Part shown: positions 16,005-26,093 of the stretch, one piece after another
Position numbering within the stretch: position 1 is the first letter of the stretch
Layout of the letters: each line of letters opens with the position of its first letter
Assembly (NCBI GenBank): GCA_038237475.1
Contig: JBBRYS010000002.1
Coordinates: 1-64,000 of the forward strand
Length of the DNA: 64,000 nucleotides
Direction of reading: 5' to 3'
Origin: JAOAPY01 sp038237475
GTDB taxonomy: Bacteria; Acidobacteriota; Blastocatellia; Pyrinomonadales; Pyrinomonadaceae
Notes under the pieces: model-generated
Database searches by the model: none
What the model was told of the DNA's origin: nothing
Seen by the model: the letters and a program-made list of their open reading frames with translations, nothing else
Position numbers and translations under genes: made by a program

Positions 16005-19000
16005 TCACTCTGGCAGATTCATCCGCTTCAGCATCGCTTTAAAGCGAGGCTCAGAGCGGAGTCCATCGTATTCAGGGGCAACGGCATATACACTAGCGGT
16101 TTCCGCGTGGCTCTCCATATTTTTTTCGAGCCAGTACAAGGTTTGTTCGTTATCGCCAAGCCCAATGTAAATTAGCGCAAAACTCTCCCCAGAGACATAG
16201 CCTTGGGCCGCAAACTGCTTTAATTCCCCGAGAATTTTCAATGCTTCGTCGCGCTTGTTCGATCTGGCCAGCCAGAGCGCTAAATAAGATTGTCGGGAAG
16301 AAGTCGGATCCAGTTCGTTGGCGCGATGCGCTTCGGCGATGGCTTCTGCATACATTCCTTTTGCGCCATAAGCCCGGCTCATTGATTGGTGAGCGGAGGC
16401 AAAATCCGGGTTGCGAACCAGGGTGCGTTTACATTGCGCTACCGCGTCATCATAACGGCGAGCCATCAGCAGCGTATCAGCAAGATTAGTCCCAATAATC
16501 AAAGAAAGCGGATCGAGTTCTTCGGCGCGCCTCAACTCGAGAATTGAATCGTCAAATCGCCTGGTATTCGAAAGGTCGGCGCCTAACCAGTGATGAGCGG
16601 TCGCATAATTCGGTTTTAGTGCGATGGCGCGGCGATATTCCTTTTCCGAGTTAACCCGATCCCATTCATAGTTGGCAAGATAGAATCCGAGTGCTGTGTG
16701 CGCCTCCGCAACCTGTTCGTCAATCTCCAACGCACGTAACGCCGCCGCTTTCGCCTGCGGCATACTATCGGTTGCCAGCGCGACATCGTAACTCGAGAAG
16801 AGGACGTAGGTTTCAGCCAAACCCGAAAAGGCGAGGGCATAATTCGGGTCGAGTTCGATCGCCTGCCGGTAAAAGGCGGCGGCTTGTTTGAGCGATTGGC
16901 CGGTCCGCTTGTTCCAGTAGAATTTCCCCTTTAGGTAAAGCTGATAGGCTTCCGCGTTCGCCGTGTAGGTTTGGGTAACTTTCTGCTCCTCCGCACCTGA
17001 AAGTTTAGTTTTTAGATTACTGGAAATGTCGCGGGCAATGTCGCTTTGGAGTCTTACCAAATCGGATTGTTTACGGTTGTATTGTTGACTCCAAACAACT
17101 TTATTCAATGAAATATCTATCAACTCGACAAAAAGTGAAATATCATCTCCTCGTTGAACAACCCGTCCATTCAAAAGCGCCTGCACATTCAACTCTTTGC
17201 CAATCGTCTGTGGATCAGTTTCCTTTCCTTTGAAACGAAAGACCGACGAACGGGGTTTAACATTCAGATTCGCCAGGTTCGATAAACTGCTGATGAGCGT
17301 TTCCGTCATTCCATCCGACAGATATTCAACCTCAGCATTGCCGCTTTCGTTGACAAACGGCATCACGGCGATCGATTCGATCTGTTTATTGGTCGGCGTG
17401 AAATACTTGTCGGCGAAGATGCCAACGACAAGCGCGAGCAGACCGAGCAAGCCGAACAGCCACCATTTCGATTTCGGTTTTCGGACTTCGGGTTTTGAAT
17501 TAGTTGCCGGTTCGGTTGGCGGCTTTGCTTCTGCATTTTCGTTGACCAAACCTTTGGCGGACTCTTCTGACGTTGCTTTGCCTGTCGAAAGCATCGCGGT
17601 GTTTGCTTCGAGCGATTCGTCAGTTTGGTCAGTTTTATCAGTCGGTAAACCGATGCGACGCAACAAACCTCGAAAACGCCGGTCAGTGCGAAATTCTCGC
17701 CCCCAGACTTCACCGTCTCTCCAATTTGCGTATAGCTTCAAATAAATCAATTCGCCGTTTCGTTCTTCGAAAGCTTGTTCCAGCCATTCAAAAGTTTTGT
17801 CCAGATCGCCGATTGAGCTATAGATTGCGGCTATCTGGTATGAGGCAGCTTTGTTGTGTTCAAGGTCAGCTTGAAGCTCTTTGATACAACCCAAGGCTTG
17901 CGCTCGCTTGCCTGTCAAACCTAAGGCGCGTCCGAGAAACGATTTGACGATGCCCTGACGACTGTCGAAAGATAGAGCCTGTTGAAATAAAACAATCGCC
18001 TCATCGTAGCGCCCTTGTTTGAGCCGAAAGACTCCTTTCATAAAATATCCGCCGAAGAACTCGGGAGCTATTTCAATCAACCTCCGGGCATATTTCAGAC
18101 CGCCTTCGTCCTGACCACTCCACATATAAATTGCGGCGGCTTGAAGATTTCCAATCACCGAAAGCGGCTCATATCTCATTGATGTCTCGGCTTCGATGAT
18201 CGCTTGGTCGGGCTTTTCCATTACCGCCAGGCACAACCCGTATTGATGATGGGCGAAAGAACTTTTCGGATTGAGGCGAATCGCCGCTTGATATTCCTGT
18301 TCGGCTTTTGCGAGATCCCATTCGAAAAACATCGACACTTGTCCGAGGGCTAAATGCGCTTCGTCCAGTTCGCTATCGATTTCCAACGCCCGCAGAGCGG
18401 TTTCTTTCGCCTTCGGAATCGCTTCACGGGTTGTCACAAATCCGAAAAACGATTGGAATATTAAAACCGAAGAGAGCCCAGCATATCCAAGCGCGTATTC
18501 GGGATCTAAATCAATCGCCTGCTGAAAATGCTCGACCGATTTTTGCCAGCCTTCCGGCGTGTGTTTTTGAAATTGATAACGACCCTTGAGATAAATCTCG
18601 TAGACCTCGGCGTTGTCTGTATAACGTCGCAAAACCGCCGCTCTCTCGTCGCCAAACAACTTCACTTTTAGCGCGTCAACTACCGCCAGCGCAATCTCGT
18701 CCTGCACGTCGAAAATGTCTTTCATCTCGCGGTCATAGCGTTCCGACCAGAGTTGATAACCGTCCGAAGCATTAACGAGCTGAACCGAGATCCTCAGCGT
18801 GCTCCCTGATTTTCTGACGCTGCCTTCCAACACATGTTTGACGCCGAGCTTTGCGCCGATCTCGCCGACCTGCGCGTTTTTGCCTTTGAACGAAAACGAG
18901 GAAGTCCGCGCCGCCACCTTTAGGTCTTCGATTTTCGATAGGGCATTTAAAAGTTCTTCCGCTAAGCCGTCGCAGAAGTAATCGTTGTCCTCGTCGGCGG

Positions 19001-21497
19001 ACAGGTGCGCAAACGGCATGACAGCGATGGATTTAAAACTGTCAACTGTAGTTTTGCGGCTTGCTTCGCCCGTCGGCCCGCCTTGCAGAATCAGCGTTCC
19101 CGCTTCTGCAGGAATCTGCGGCTCGACTCGGGACTTCGAAAGCGAAGTCAATTTGTTGATGTCTGCAGAGAGTTGTTTCGCTTCTGTCATCAAAGCTAGA
19201 AAGCGCGGTTCGCGGCGGATGTTTTCGAGCAGCGGGTCGAACTCGGAGAGAAATCTATAATTGAGCATTCCTGCTCGAACCGCGATTTCCAGAAAGTCGA
19301 GCGCTTTTTGATGCTCGCCGATAAGCGCGAAACAGTGCGCGACGTGCAGCGCGAAATGGCAATCGAAAGCGGCTTCTTTATCAAAATCGGGAGTGTAGTG
19401 TCCGATGGCAAGCTGTTTTTCACCGCGCAAGGCGTGTTTGAGAAACAGCGCGTGCTCGGTGTAAACCCAGCCGGGCGCGATCTCGGCCAGCCTGTCAGCG
19501 TGAGCGATAGACTCGTCGAGTTTGCCGCCCCAGGCTTCGAAGACAACTGCCGACCAGATAAGTAATGGCGACGAGTCGTCAATGGCGAGAGCGCGCGCAA
19601 GATACGGCAGAGACTTTGCGAAATCTCCGCTATACATGTAGACGAGGCCGGAGACGAAGACATTTATCGGGGTGAGTGGATCAAGAGAAATAAGCCGATC
19701 GGCATATTGTTTCGACTCTTCGCCGCGTCCGATGTAGTTCAGGTTGACGACCAGCCATAGCAAGGCTTCCACATTTGCGGGATCGGACTCGACTGCTTTC
19801 ATCAGCGCCGTGATTGTCGCCGGCATTTGCCCGCGCGAGTAACTGAGCAGTCCTTCTAACGTAAAGCCGTGCGACGAAGCGGGATTGATGGCGAAAGTCT
19901 TTTTCAGGTATTTCTCGGCGGAGTTCAGGAGGTCAAGGTCGAGTTTACTGATCCAACGAAAGTAAAAATAATAAGTGTAACTGAGCGCCGCATAGAGCAG
20001 TTCGTTGGCACCGATAATTTCGAGTCCCTGCTTAAGTAGTTCAATCGAACGATCAAGCGCCGCCGGATTGGCCTGCCAACATTCCGCTCGAGCTTGCAGA
20101 TAAAGGTCATAGGCTTGCGCGTTCCCGATCGGTCGTTCTTCGATTCGCTCTATCTCGCCCGTCGTCAGCGTGATTTTTAACGCCTGGGCGATCGAGCGCG
20201 AAACGCTTTCCTGAATTTCAAAGATGTCGTCCAGAGAGCCGGTGTATTGTTCCGCCCACAAATTCGCATCCGTCGCGCCGTCGATCAACTGCACCGAGAT
20301 CCGCAGATGCTGTCCCGCCTTGCGCACGCTGCCGTCGATAACGTAACGGACGTGTAGCTCTTCCGTAATCGTCTTCAAATCCTTCGTTGTGCCTTTCAAT
20401 TTCATCGCTGAGTTGCGCGAGATGACCCGCAGCGAACGAATCTTCGACAAATCGGAAATGATCTCTTCGGTCAACCCGTCGCTGAAATACTCGTTGTCCG
20501 CGTCGGTGCTGATGTTCGTAAAAGGCAAAACGACAATAGCGGTTTGAATTCGGTTTGCAGCTTGGGGATTGTCTGCGGCGGTCGCGCTCATCTTACGAGG
20601 GTGGGTTTCTACTTCTGCTCGATTCGGCAGGGAGGTGCGTCCCAGCTTGTCCTGAAATTCCAGTTCCTGTTTGAACTCTTTCAAGTCACGCAGTAAGTCA
20701 TTCGCCGATTGATAGCGATTCCGCTTGTCTTTCTGCAGACTCTTGTGAATGATTGTTTCGAGTTCCAGGGGAACATTCGCCAGCCGTCTCGGCTCTGTCA
20801 TTAGAACGGCGGCGATCACGTCGCCGACTGTTTCGCCTTTAAACGGCGACGTACCCGAAAGCATTTCATAGAACACTACGCCAAAACTGAAAATATCCGT
20901 CTGATGGTCAACGTCTTTTCCCCGGGCCTGTTCGGGCGACATATAGTTTGGGGTGCCGATAATCATCCCCGCTTGTGTCTGCCCCTGGATAGCAGTAGCG
21001 GCTTCTTCACCTATTTCAGTTGGTGTTGCAAGTTTGGCGATGCCAAAATCCAGAATCTTCGCCAGACCGTCCGCGCGAATCATGATATTGTCGGGCTTGA
21101 TATCGCGATGAACGATGTTCGCCGCATGTGCGGTTTGAAGCGCGGAAGTAGTCTGAATCGCAATCTCAAGTATTGCTTTGTAGTCCAGCGGATTGGCTTT
21201 TGCATAATCGCCCAGAGTTTGCCCGTCAATGAATTCGGTCGCGATAAAATGCGTGCCATCAGCTTCGCCAATCTCGTAAATGGTGATGATGTTAGGATGA
21301 TTAAGCGCCGAGGCAGACTTGGCTTCACGAACGAAACGGCTCATTCGATCTTTATCGTCGGCAAACTCAGGCGGCAGAATCTTGAGCGCGACTCTTCGGT
21401 CAAGTTTAGTATCCCGAGCCAGGTACACTTCACCCATGCCACCCGCACCGATTTTGCCGAGAATTGTGTAATGACCTAGTTTTTTATCAACATTCAT
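16005..21497 (-). CDS. Giant Ser/Thr kinase with three successive TolB-like/TPR modules
   Basis: About 1830 residues. The kinase is at about 10-285: GAGGMGEVYLARD, VALKIL, HRDIKPDN, DFGIAK, GTPNYMSPEQ. Module 1 begins about 317 (IVVLPFTNISTDADNEY), module 2 about 820 (IAVMPFAHLSADEDNDYF) and module 3 about 1372 (IAVMPFVNESGNAEVEYL). Each is a TolB/FlgO-like domain followed by TPR repeats. Module 2 ends with the tail normally found at the C-terminus of such proteins (RRFRGLLRRIGLP), and module 3 with RFKAMLKRMNLPE. The single membrane helix (WWLFGLLGLLALVVGIFA, about 1344-1362) stands just before module 3, so modules 1 and 2 would stay in the cytoplasm with the kinase. ATG 21497 is preferred because paralogues start this close to the kinase; the frame is open to 21572. 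Confidence 0.88.
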   Translation of the reverse strand: MNVDKKLGHYTILGKIGAGGMGEVYLARDTKLDRRVALKILPPEFADDKDRMSRFVREAKSASALNHPNIITIYEIGEADGTHFIATEFIDGQTLGDYAKANPLDYKAILEIAIQTTSALQTAHAANIVHRDIKPDNIMIRADGLAKILDFGIAKLATPTEIGEEAATAIQGQTQAGMIIGTPNYMSPEQARGKDVDHQTDIFSFGVVFYEMLSGTSPFKGETVGDVIAAVLMTEPRRLANVPLELETIIHKSLQKDKRNRYQSANDLLRDLKEFKQELEFQDKLGRTSLPNRAEVETHPRKMSATAADNPQAANRIQTAIVVLPFTNISTDADNEYFSDGLTEEIISDLSKIRSLRVISRNSAMKLKGTTKDLKTITEELHVRYVIDGSVRKAGQHLRISVQLIDGATDANLWAEQYTGSLDDIFEIQESVSRSIAQALKITLTTGEIERIEERPIGNAQAYDLYLQARAECWQANPAALDRSIELLKQGLEIIGANELLYAALSYTYYFYFRWISKLDLDLLNSAEKYLKKTFAINPASSHGFTLEGLLSYSRGQMPATITALMKAVESDPANVEALLWLVVNLNYIGRGEESKQYADRLISLDPLTPINVFVSGLVYMYSGDFAKSLPYLARALAIDDSSPLLIWSAVVFEAWGGKLDESIAHADRLAEIAPGWVYTEHALFLKHALRGEKQLAIGHYTPDFDKEAAFDCHFALHVAHCFALIGEHQKALDFLEIAVRAGMLNYRFLSEFDPLLENIRREPRFLALMTEAKQLSADINKLTSLSKSRVEPQIPAEAGTLILQGGPTGEASRKTTVDSFKSIAVMPFAHLSADEDNDYFCDGLAEELLNALSKIEDLKVAARTSSFSFKGKNAQVGEIGAKLGVKHVLEGSVRKSGSTLRISVQLVNASDGYQLWSERYDREMKDIFDVQDEIALAVVDALKVKLFGDERAAVLRRYTDNAEVYEIYLKGRYQFQKHTPEGWQKSVEHFQQAIDLDPEYALGYAGLSSVLIFQSFFGFVTTREAIPKAKETALRALEIDSELDEAHLALGQVSMFFEWDLAKAEQEYQAAIRLNPKSSFAHHQYGLCLAVMEKPDQAIIEAETSMRYEPLSVIGNLQAAAIYMWSGQDEGGLKYARRLIEIAPEFFGGYFMKGVFRLKQGRYDEAIVLFQQALSFDSRQGIVKSFLGRALGLTGKRAQALGCIKELQADLEHNKAASYQIAAIYSSIGDLDKTFEWLEQAFEERNGELIYLKLYANWRDGEVWGREFRTDRRFRGLLRRIGLPTDKTDQTDESLEANTAMLSTGKATSEESAKGLVNENAEAKPPTEPATNSKPEVRKPKSKWWLFGLLGLLALVVGIFADKYFTPTNKQIESIAVMPFVNESGNAEVEYLSDGMTETLISSLSNLANLNVKPRSSVFRFKGKETDPQTIGKELNVQALLNGRVVQRGDDISLFVELIDISLNKVVWSQQYNRKQSDLVRLQSDIARDISSNLKTKLSGAEEQKVTQTYTANAEAYQLYLKGKFYWNKRTGQSLKQAAAFYRQAIELDPNYALAFSGLAETYVLFSSYDVALATDSMPQAKAAALRALEIDEQVAEAHTALGFYLANYEWDRVNSEKEYRRAIALKPNYATAHHWLGADLSNTRRFDDSILELRRAEELDPLSLIIGTNLADTLLMARRYDDAVAQCKRTLVRNPDFASAHQSMSRAYGAKGMYAEAIAEAHRANELDPTSSRQSYLALWLARSNKRDEALKILGELKQFAAQGYVSGESFALIYIGLGDNEQTLYWLEKNMESHAETASVYAVAPEYDGLRSEPRFKAMLKRMNLPE

Positions 21498-21698
21498 ATG
21501 TTTGCTTGATTGTGCCGAAAGATTCGGTTCAATCCTCAGCTCGACAATCAAGTTTCCAGCCATCTCCAGCATGAACTGGACGAAGTCGGAGGGTTATCTG
21601 ATCCGATTAAAATAGGGATCGTGTGATCGAACAGCGGAGCGCAGGGCAACACGCCGCTTTCTCTGAACCCATTAGAGTAGGGTCAACGCGGGTTCCAA

Positions 21699-24428
21699 TT
21701 AATTGAACCCAATCTGGCGCATGATATTTTCGAAACGCTTATCGCCTCGCAAGTTGTTCCATTTCGAATCTACTTTAAGAAACGTCATTTTCGGGTCTCG
21801 TTGTTCAAGACCGCGTTCGAGCCAGGCGAGCGCCTGGTCTGCATCGCCCAGGCCGTTGTAAACCATTGCAATATGATACGGCGGCACAAATCGTTCTTTT
21901 GATCGCTTTAGTAAGGAAGCGAGCGCGGCCAGCGCTTCATCGCGTTTCCCTGACTTCGCCAGAGCGTAGCCTTCGAACGCAATCGAAATAGTTTGCCCGC
22001 TCGAAAGTGCACCTGCTCGACGTGCTTCGGCGACGGCCTCGGGAAACATTCCTTTTTCAATGTAGGCGCTCGCAGCAAATGCATGAGGAAGCCAAAAGTT
22101 CGGAGCGAGTTCAAAAGTGTCGCTCAATCTGGCCAACGCATCATCAGGTTTTCCCGCATGAAGTAGAAATTGTCCTGCCAATGCATTGAGAAACGGATTG
22201 AAGGGGTCCAGTTCTCGGGCCCGTTTAATTTCAAGCAGGGTTTCGGAATGCCGTCCCGAGTTTGACAAAAGGTGTGCATACAGCAGATGCGTGTCAGCGC
22301 TATTCGGATTGAGTTGGATGGCCTGTTTGTATTGATTCTCTGCTTCGCTCCAATTCCAATCGAACCAAAATATGTTGGCGCCAAGGGCGGTATGAGCTTC
22401 GGGAAGTCCAACGTCAATAGTGAGTGCTTTTTGCGCGGCCTCTCTCGATCTCGGAAAAACCTCGATTGGCGCCACCTCAGCGCCGAGCGCAAGGGCACGA
22501 TACGCATCTGAGATGCCGACGTAGGCCAGCGCATAGTTCGGGTCAAGCTGAAGTGCCTGGTTGTAATATGCGATGCCTCGTTGGAGGTCTGGTGGTGTCA
22601 GCTTGGAAACGTGGAACCGACCCTTCAGATAGAGCTGATAAGCCTCGGCATTGTCTGTGTAGTTCCTCGCTACTTTCAGCTCTTCCGCACCCGACAACCG
22701 CGCGCGCAGTTTTTGAGAAACGTCACGCGCAACCTCAACCTGCAACGTCGCCAGGTTTGTCATTGAGCGACTGTAGTCTTCACTCCACAGAGCCGTTTCC
22801 GTCTTCACGTCGACCAATTCGATATGCAGCGCCAGGTCGTTGCCGTATTGCACGAGACGTCCAGTCAAAACCGCTTGCACGTTGAGTTCCTGGCCGACCT
22901 GTGGCGGTGAAGCCTCTTTGCCTTTGTAACGGAACACCGAACTGCGAGCTTTTACTGAGAGCTTCGGCAGTTGTGAGAGGCTGGTGATGAGCATATCGGT
23001 CATGCCGTCAGAGAGATACTCGACGTCGCTGCTGCCGCTCTCATTCTTAAATGGAATCACCGCGATCGATTCGATGGCTGGAGCGGGGATAATGTTAGAT
23101 CGGTAGATGAGGCCGGCAACGACCAGGAACAACAGACCCAGTACTCCAGCGCCGAGGAAATAGCGCCTCGTCTTAGGTTCGTCCAAGCCCGTTTTGTCGT
23201 TCTGAGCCCTGGTTTCTCTTGGTAGATCTTCGGGAGATGTTGACCCTGAAGTCAGGGACGGCGTTGCGGCTTCCCCTCCAACCGAACCACCAGCTTCTGG
23301 TCGGGTCCCCTCCGATCCTTGTTTAAGTTCAGCCGCGTGGTGCTCGGTCTCCGAGGCAAACTCCAACCGCTTCGACAAATCGCTCAGATCTGCCTGCACA
23401 TCGTTGGCACTGGCATACCTGCTAGCCCTGTCTTTTTGCAGGCATTTAAAAACAATCCGCTCCAGGGAATCAGGCACGTTTAGACTGTGCTGGAAAAATG
23501 TTAAGGGATGACGTTCGATAACGGCCGCGATTACTTCCATCGCTGACGATCCCTCAAACGGCCGGCGACCAGCTAACATCTCATAGAGAATTACTCCCAG
23601 GCTCCAGATGTCGGTGCGGGCATCAACCGCGTTCCCACGCGCTTGCTCCGGCGACATGTAGGAAGCTGTACCGATCACAGTGCCGGGCGATGTTAAGAGA
23701 AGGGACTCCTCCTCTTGATCCTTATCGTCAGGTTGACTGTATTTCGCAATACCGAAGTCAAGCACCTTCACTAAACCATCGGCGCGAACCATGATGTTCG
23801 CGGGTTTGATGTCGCGATGAACTATTCCGGCAGCATGAGCAGCCGACAGGGCCTTCGCCATCTGGATGCCAATGTCGACCGCAGTCAATACTGAAAGATT
23901 ACCTTGACTGATCAGCGCCAGCAGTGTCTGCCCTGCGACATATTCAGTGGCGATGAAGTTATGTCCTTCTGCCTCGCCGATTTCATAAATGGTCAGAATA
24001 TTTGGATGGTTGAGCGCTGACGCCGCGAGAGCTTCGCGGCGGAAGCGATGTACTCGTTCCTCCTCAGCAACGTCGTAGAAGGAAAGCAGTTTCACGGCTA
24101 CCGAGCGTTTGAGCCGCTTATCATGAGCGAGATAGACATGACCCATGGCTCCGGCGCCGAGCGATCTAATAACCTGGTATGGGCCGATGTTTTCGCTTTT
24201 CAGATTCTGATGCGGAGACGGTCGCAGCAATTGAGTGGCTTCCTCGACGGCCTGCCCACCCACCAGACTCTCGTGTGAGTCATGGGCAAGCAGCGAATCA
24301 ACTTTTTGACGCAATTCTTCATCATCACCGCACGCCTGCGTGAGAAAGTCTTCGCGCTCAGACAGTTCAAGCTCCAGCGCCTGAGCGAAGATGTCGTCAA
24401 TTTCTTTCCAGCGTCCCGGAGTGGTCAT
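21699..24428 (-). CDS. Membrane Ser/Thr kinase with TolB-like and TPR sensor region
   Basis: 909 residues in the order: an N-terminal helical segment (MTTPGRWKEIDDIFAQALEL) common in acidobacterial kinases; a Hanks kinase (GAGAMGHVYLAHD, VAVKLL, HRDIKPAN, DFGIAK, GTASYMSPEQ; about 82-350); a polar linker; a membrane helix (about 421-445, FLGAGVLGLLFLVVAGLIY); a TolB/FlgO-like domain (IAVIPFKNESGSSDVEYL); and TPR units to the end (KRFENIMRQIGFN). It resembles the last part of the giant neighbour most closely (NESG..VEYLSDGMT in both), so the two genes are probably tandem duplicates. Signal and targets unknown. Confidence 0.92.
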   Translation of the reverse strand: MTTPGRWKEIDDIFAQALELELSEREDFLTQACGDDEELRQKVDSLLAHDSHESLVGGQAVEEATQLLRPSPHQNLKSENIGPYQVIRSLGAGAMGHVYLAHDKRLKRSVAVKLLSFYDVAEEERVHRFRREALAASALNHPNILTIYEIGEAEGHNFIATEYVAGQTLLALISQGNLSVLTAVDIGIQMAKALSAAHAAGIVHRDIKPANIMVRADGLVKVLDFGIAKYSQPDDKDQEEESLLLTSPGTVIGTASYMSPEQARGNAVDARTDIWSLGVILYEMLAGRRPFEGSSAMEVIAAVIERHPLTFFQHSLNVPDSLERIVFKCLQKDRASRYASANDVQADLSDLSKRLEFASETEHHAAELKQGSEGTRPEAGGSVGGEAATPSLTSGSTSPEDLPRETRAQNDKTGLDEPKTRRYFLGAGVLGLLFLVVAGLIYRSNIIPAPAIESIAVIPFKNESGSSDVEYLSDGMTDMLITSLSQLPKLSVKARSSVFRYKGKEASPPQVGQELNVQAVLTGRLVQYGNDLALHIELVDVKTETALWSEDYSRSMTNLATLQVEVARDVSQKLRARLSGAEELKVARNYTDNAEAYQLYLKGRFHVSKLTPPDLQRGIAYYNQALQLDPNYALAYVGISDAYRALALGAEVAPIEVFPRSREAAQKALTIDVGLPEAHTALGANIFWFDWNWSEAENQYKQAIQLNPNSADTHLLYAHLLSNSGRHSETLLEIKRARELDPFNPFLNALAGQFLLHAGKPDDALARLSDTFELAPNFWLPHAFAASAYIEKGMFPEAVAEARRAGALSSGQTISIAFEGYALAKSGKRDEALAALASLLKRSKERFVPPYHIAMVYNGLGDADQALAWLERGLEQRDPKMTFLKVDSKWNNLRGDKRFENIMRQIGFN

Positions 24429-24849
24429 GGTTAGGTTCGACTGAGCTCTCTACGCAGGAAAGCCTCGGCGCGTCGGCAATCGATCGCTCCCGTCCCGGCC
24501 CTGAGCTGTTGGGTTACTTCGAGTTGACGTTCCGGGCATTCTTACTCCTTTGTTTTTGATCAGCGACTAGAAACCAAAGTTAGAGTCGGGGTCGACGCAT
24601 TGTAGCTGTCTGCGCTCGTACGTGCTAATTGTTCTTCGAAATAATATCTTGCCGCCCTACCTGGTCCAGGACCTCGTTTGGGAAATCGAGCCGTCCAATG
24701 GTAGCGAGGAACAGCCCTGCGGCGCCACCAACTTATGAAAGAAGAGTTAGCAGTTGCAATCTCTGTCAGCCGGCGTCGAAACACTGCTGTGGACCTATGC
24801 CATAATCTCACGCGCCCTGAGTGCAGCTATTTGTGTTCATTGGTTGTTA
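24429..24849. other. Intergenic region upstream of the 909-residue kinase gene
   Basis: About 420 bp with no credible gene. It would hold the promoter of the kinase gene (minus strand). No recognisable repeat. Confidence 0.35.
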
Positions 24850-25432
24850 AAAATTAGAAAACAAGACGCGTGAAGCGTTCGAGGAATCACTAGTCAGCGG
24901 CGAGTACGCCCGTGCGGGCGAACGCCAGCAGGCGCTGGAGCATGCCGAACAGGCCGTGCGGTTAGGGCAAGCACTCAGTGGCGAAACAAAGGCCACAATC
25001 ATGGTCAATGTCGGCGACGCCTATTTTAAGTTAGGCGAGTTTGAGAAGGCGCTGGCTTATTACGTCGAGCCTTTACGCATCTTGCAAAATGAAGGTCGCA
25101 AACGAAGCGAGGCCGTTACGCTCAAGCACATTGCCGCCGCTCAGCGCGGCCTGGGCCGACTGGCCGAAGCACAGGTCAATATAGAACGGTCCATCGCTCT
25201 GGTGGAGGACGACCTGCGCGACCACGCCGGCAGTCCCGAGCTACAGGCGTCTTTCATCGCAACCTTATTCACTTTCTACGAGTTTTATGGTGATTTGATG
25301 ATGCGGCTCCACGCAATCAATCAGAAGGCGGGCTACAATTTAACGGCGCTGGCTTTCACTGAAAGAGTCGCCGGCCAACTTTGTTCGCTGGAGTTTGGCA
25401 CGCAAAGTTGGGAGAGGCGGCAATGGAGTTGA
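24850..25432 (+). pseudogene. Remnant of a TPR-CHAT protein, both ends lost
   Basis: The frame is open from just after a TAA at about 24847, with coherent TPR sequence (EYARAGERQQALEHAEQAV, GDAYFKLGEFEKALAYYVEP). It then has the segment that usually leads into a CHAT protease domain (SPELQASFIATLFTFYEFY, DLMMRLHAINQKAGYNLTA, ALAFTERV). There is no upstream start codon for this sequence: the first is a GTG at 24956, inside a TPR. After ERVAG (about 25375) the family pattern stops and an unrelated reading begins, so the entire CHAT domain is missing. A truncated leftover. Confidence 0.65.
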
Positions 25433-25686
25433 TACTACAGCAATCCGGCAATCAAGTGATGGGTCGAGTGAAAGTCAACTCTGGTGAGCTCGGCGTCATT
25501 AGTGAAGGCTTCGTCGTCGGCAACAGGTTTCGTTTCAAGATATTGCGTCCCGACAGGATCTTGAGTGGGGTCCGCGTACCCGGTGAGGTCTTGGGCATTG
25601 GGGATGTAGTTATGGATGAAGGCGGGACATCGTTCAAAGGCAATGTTCTCGGCACTGCCACGAGCGGAACATTCATCGGACGTTAA
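25381..25686 (+). pseudogene. C-terminal domain fragment of an exported protein
   Basis: In the +1 frame relative to the CHAT remnant, a short strand-rich domain reads FAGVWHAKLGEAAMELIL, QQSGNQVMGRVKVNSGEL, VVGNRFRFKILRP, then MDEGGTSFKGNVLGTATSG to a stop at 25686. The repeated pattern (G-W, Q-x-GNxVxG, F-x-G-x-x-x-G) looks like the end of a larger secreted protein. It starts with TTG at 25381 and no ribosome binding site. It is joined directly to the truncated CHAT remnant. I cannot name the parent family with certainty. Confidence 0.5.
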
Positions 25687-25703
25687 AAAATGCGTCAAGA
25701 AAT

Positions 25704-26093
25704 ATGAACAAGCTATTGATCCTGATTGCAATGTTCTTTTTTAGCCTCATGCGCGGCTACACCGAAAGAGCCGTCGGCTTCCAGCGATTCGGCCAAACAA
25801 AAAGAAACAGCTACGGGCCTGCCGTCGGACATAGATCTGAAAGCACCTCTGCGTTCAATGGCGCGCTGTCCGAGCGCGACGGACTGGTGTCATATCGGTC
25901 AAGCGGGGCACAGCAGGGCAGCCTCTGCCCCGTCCGCTACAACCGCACTGGCAATCTCTTCTGCCAATAGTCCGGCAGACTCTCCGCGACATGCTCAGAC
26001 GGAAGAGCGGGATAGGCAAAGCCAACCAAGGGGTTGGTTTCGCCTAATGAGTTTCAAACGTTTTCTATCGCTAGGGGGACTTGAACTCCAAAT
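25704..26093 (+). pseudogene. Lipoprotein gene with frameshift in a T6 run
   Basis: ATG 25704 gives MNKLLILIAMFFF, half of a lipoprotein signal. The other frame from the T6 run at 25737-25742 gives LASCAATPKEPSASSD, SAKQKETATGLPSD. Removing a single T makes one continuous lipoprotein start, MNKLLILIAMFFLASC, with a perfect lipobox LASC. The frame then stays open to about 26205, over the end of the antisense TPR gene, but the sequence after about 25850 has no recognisable character. It may be a phase-variable homopolymer, a sequencing error or decay. Confidence 0.45.
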
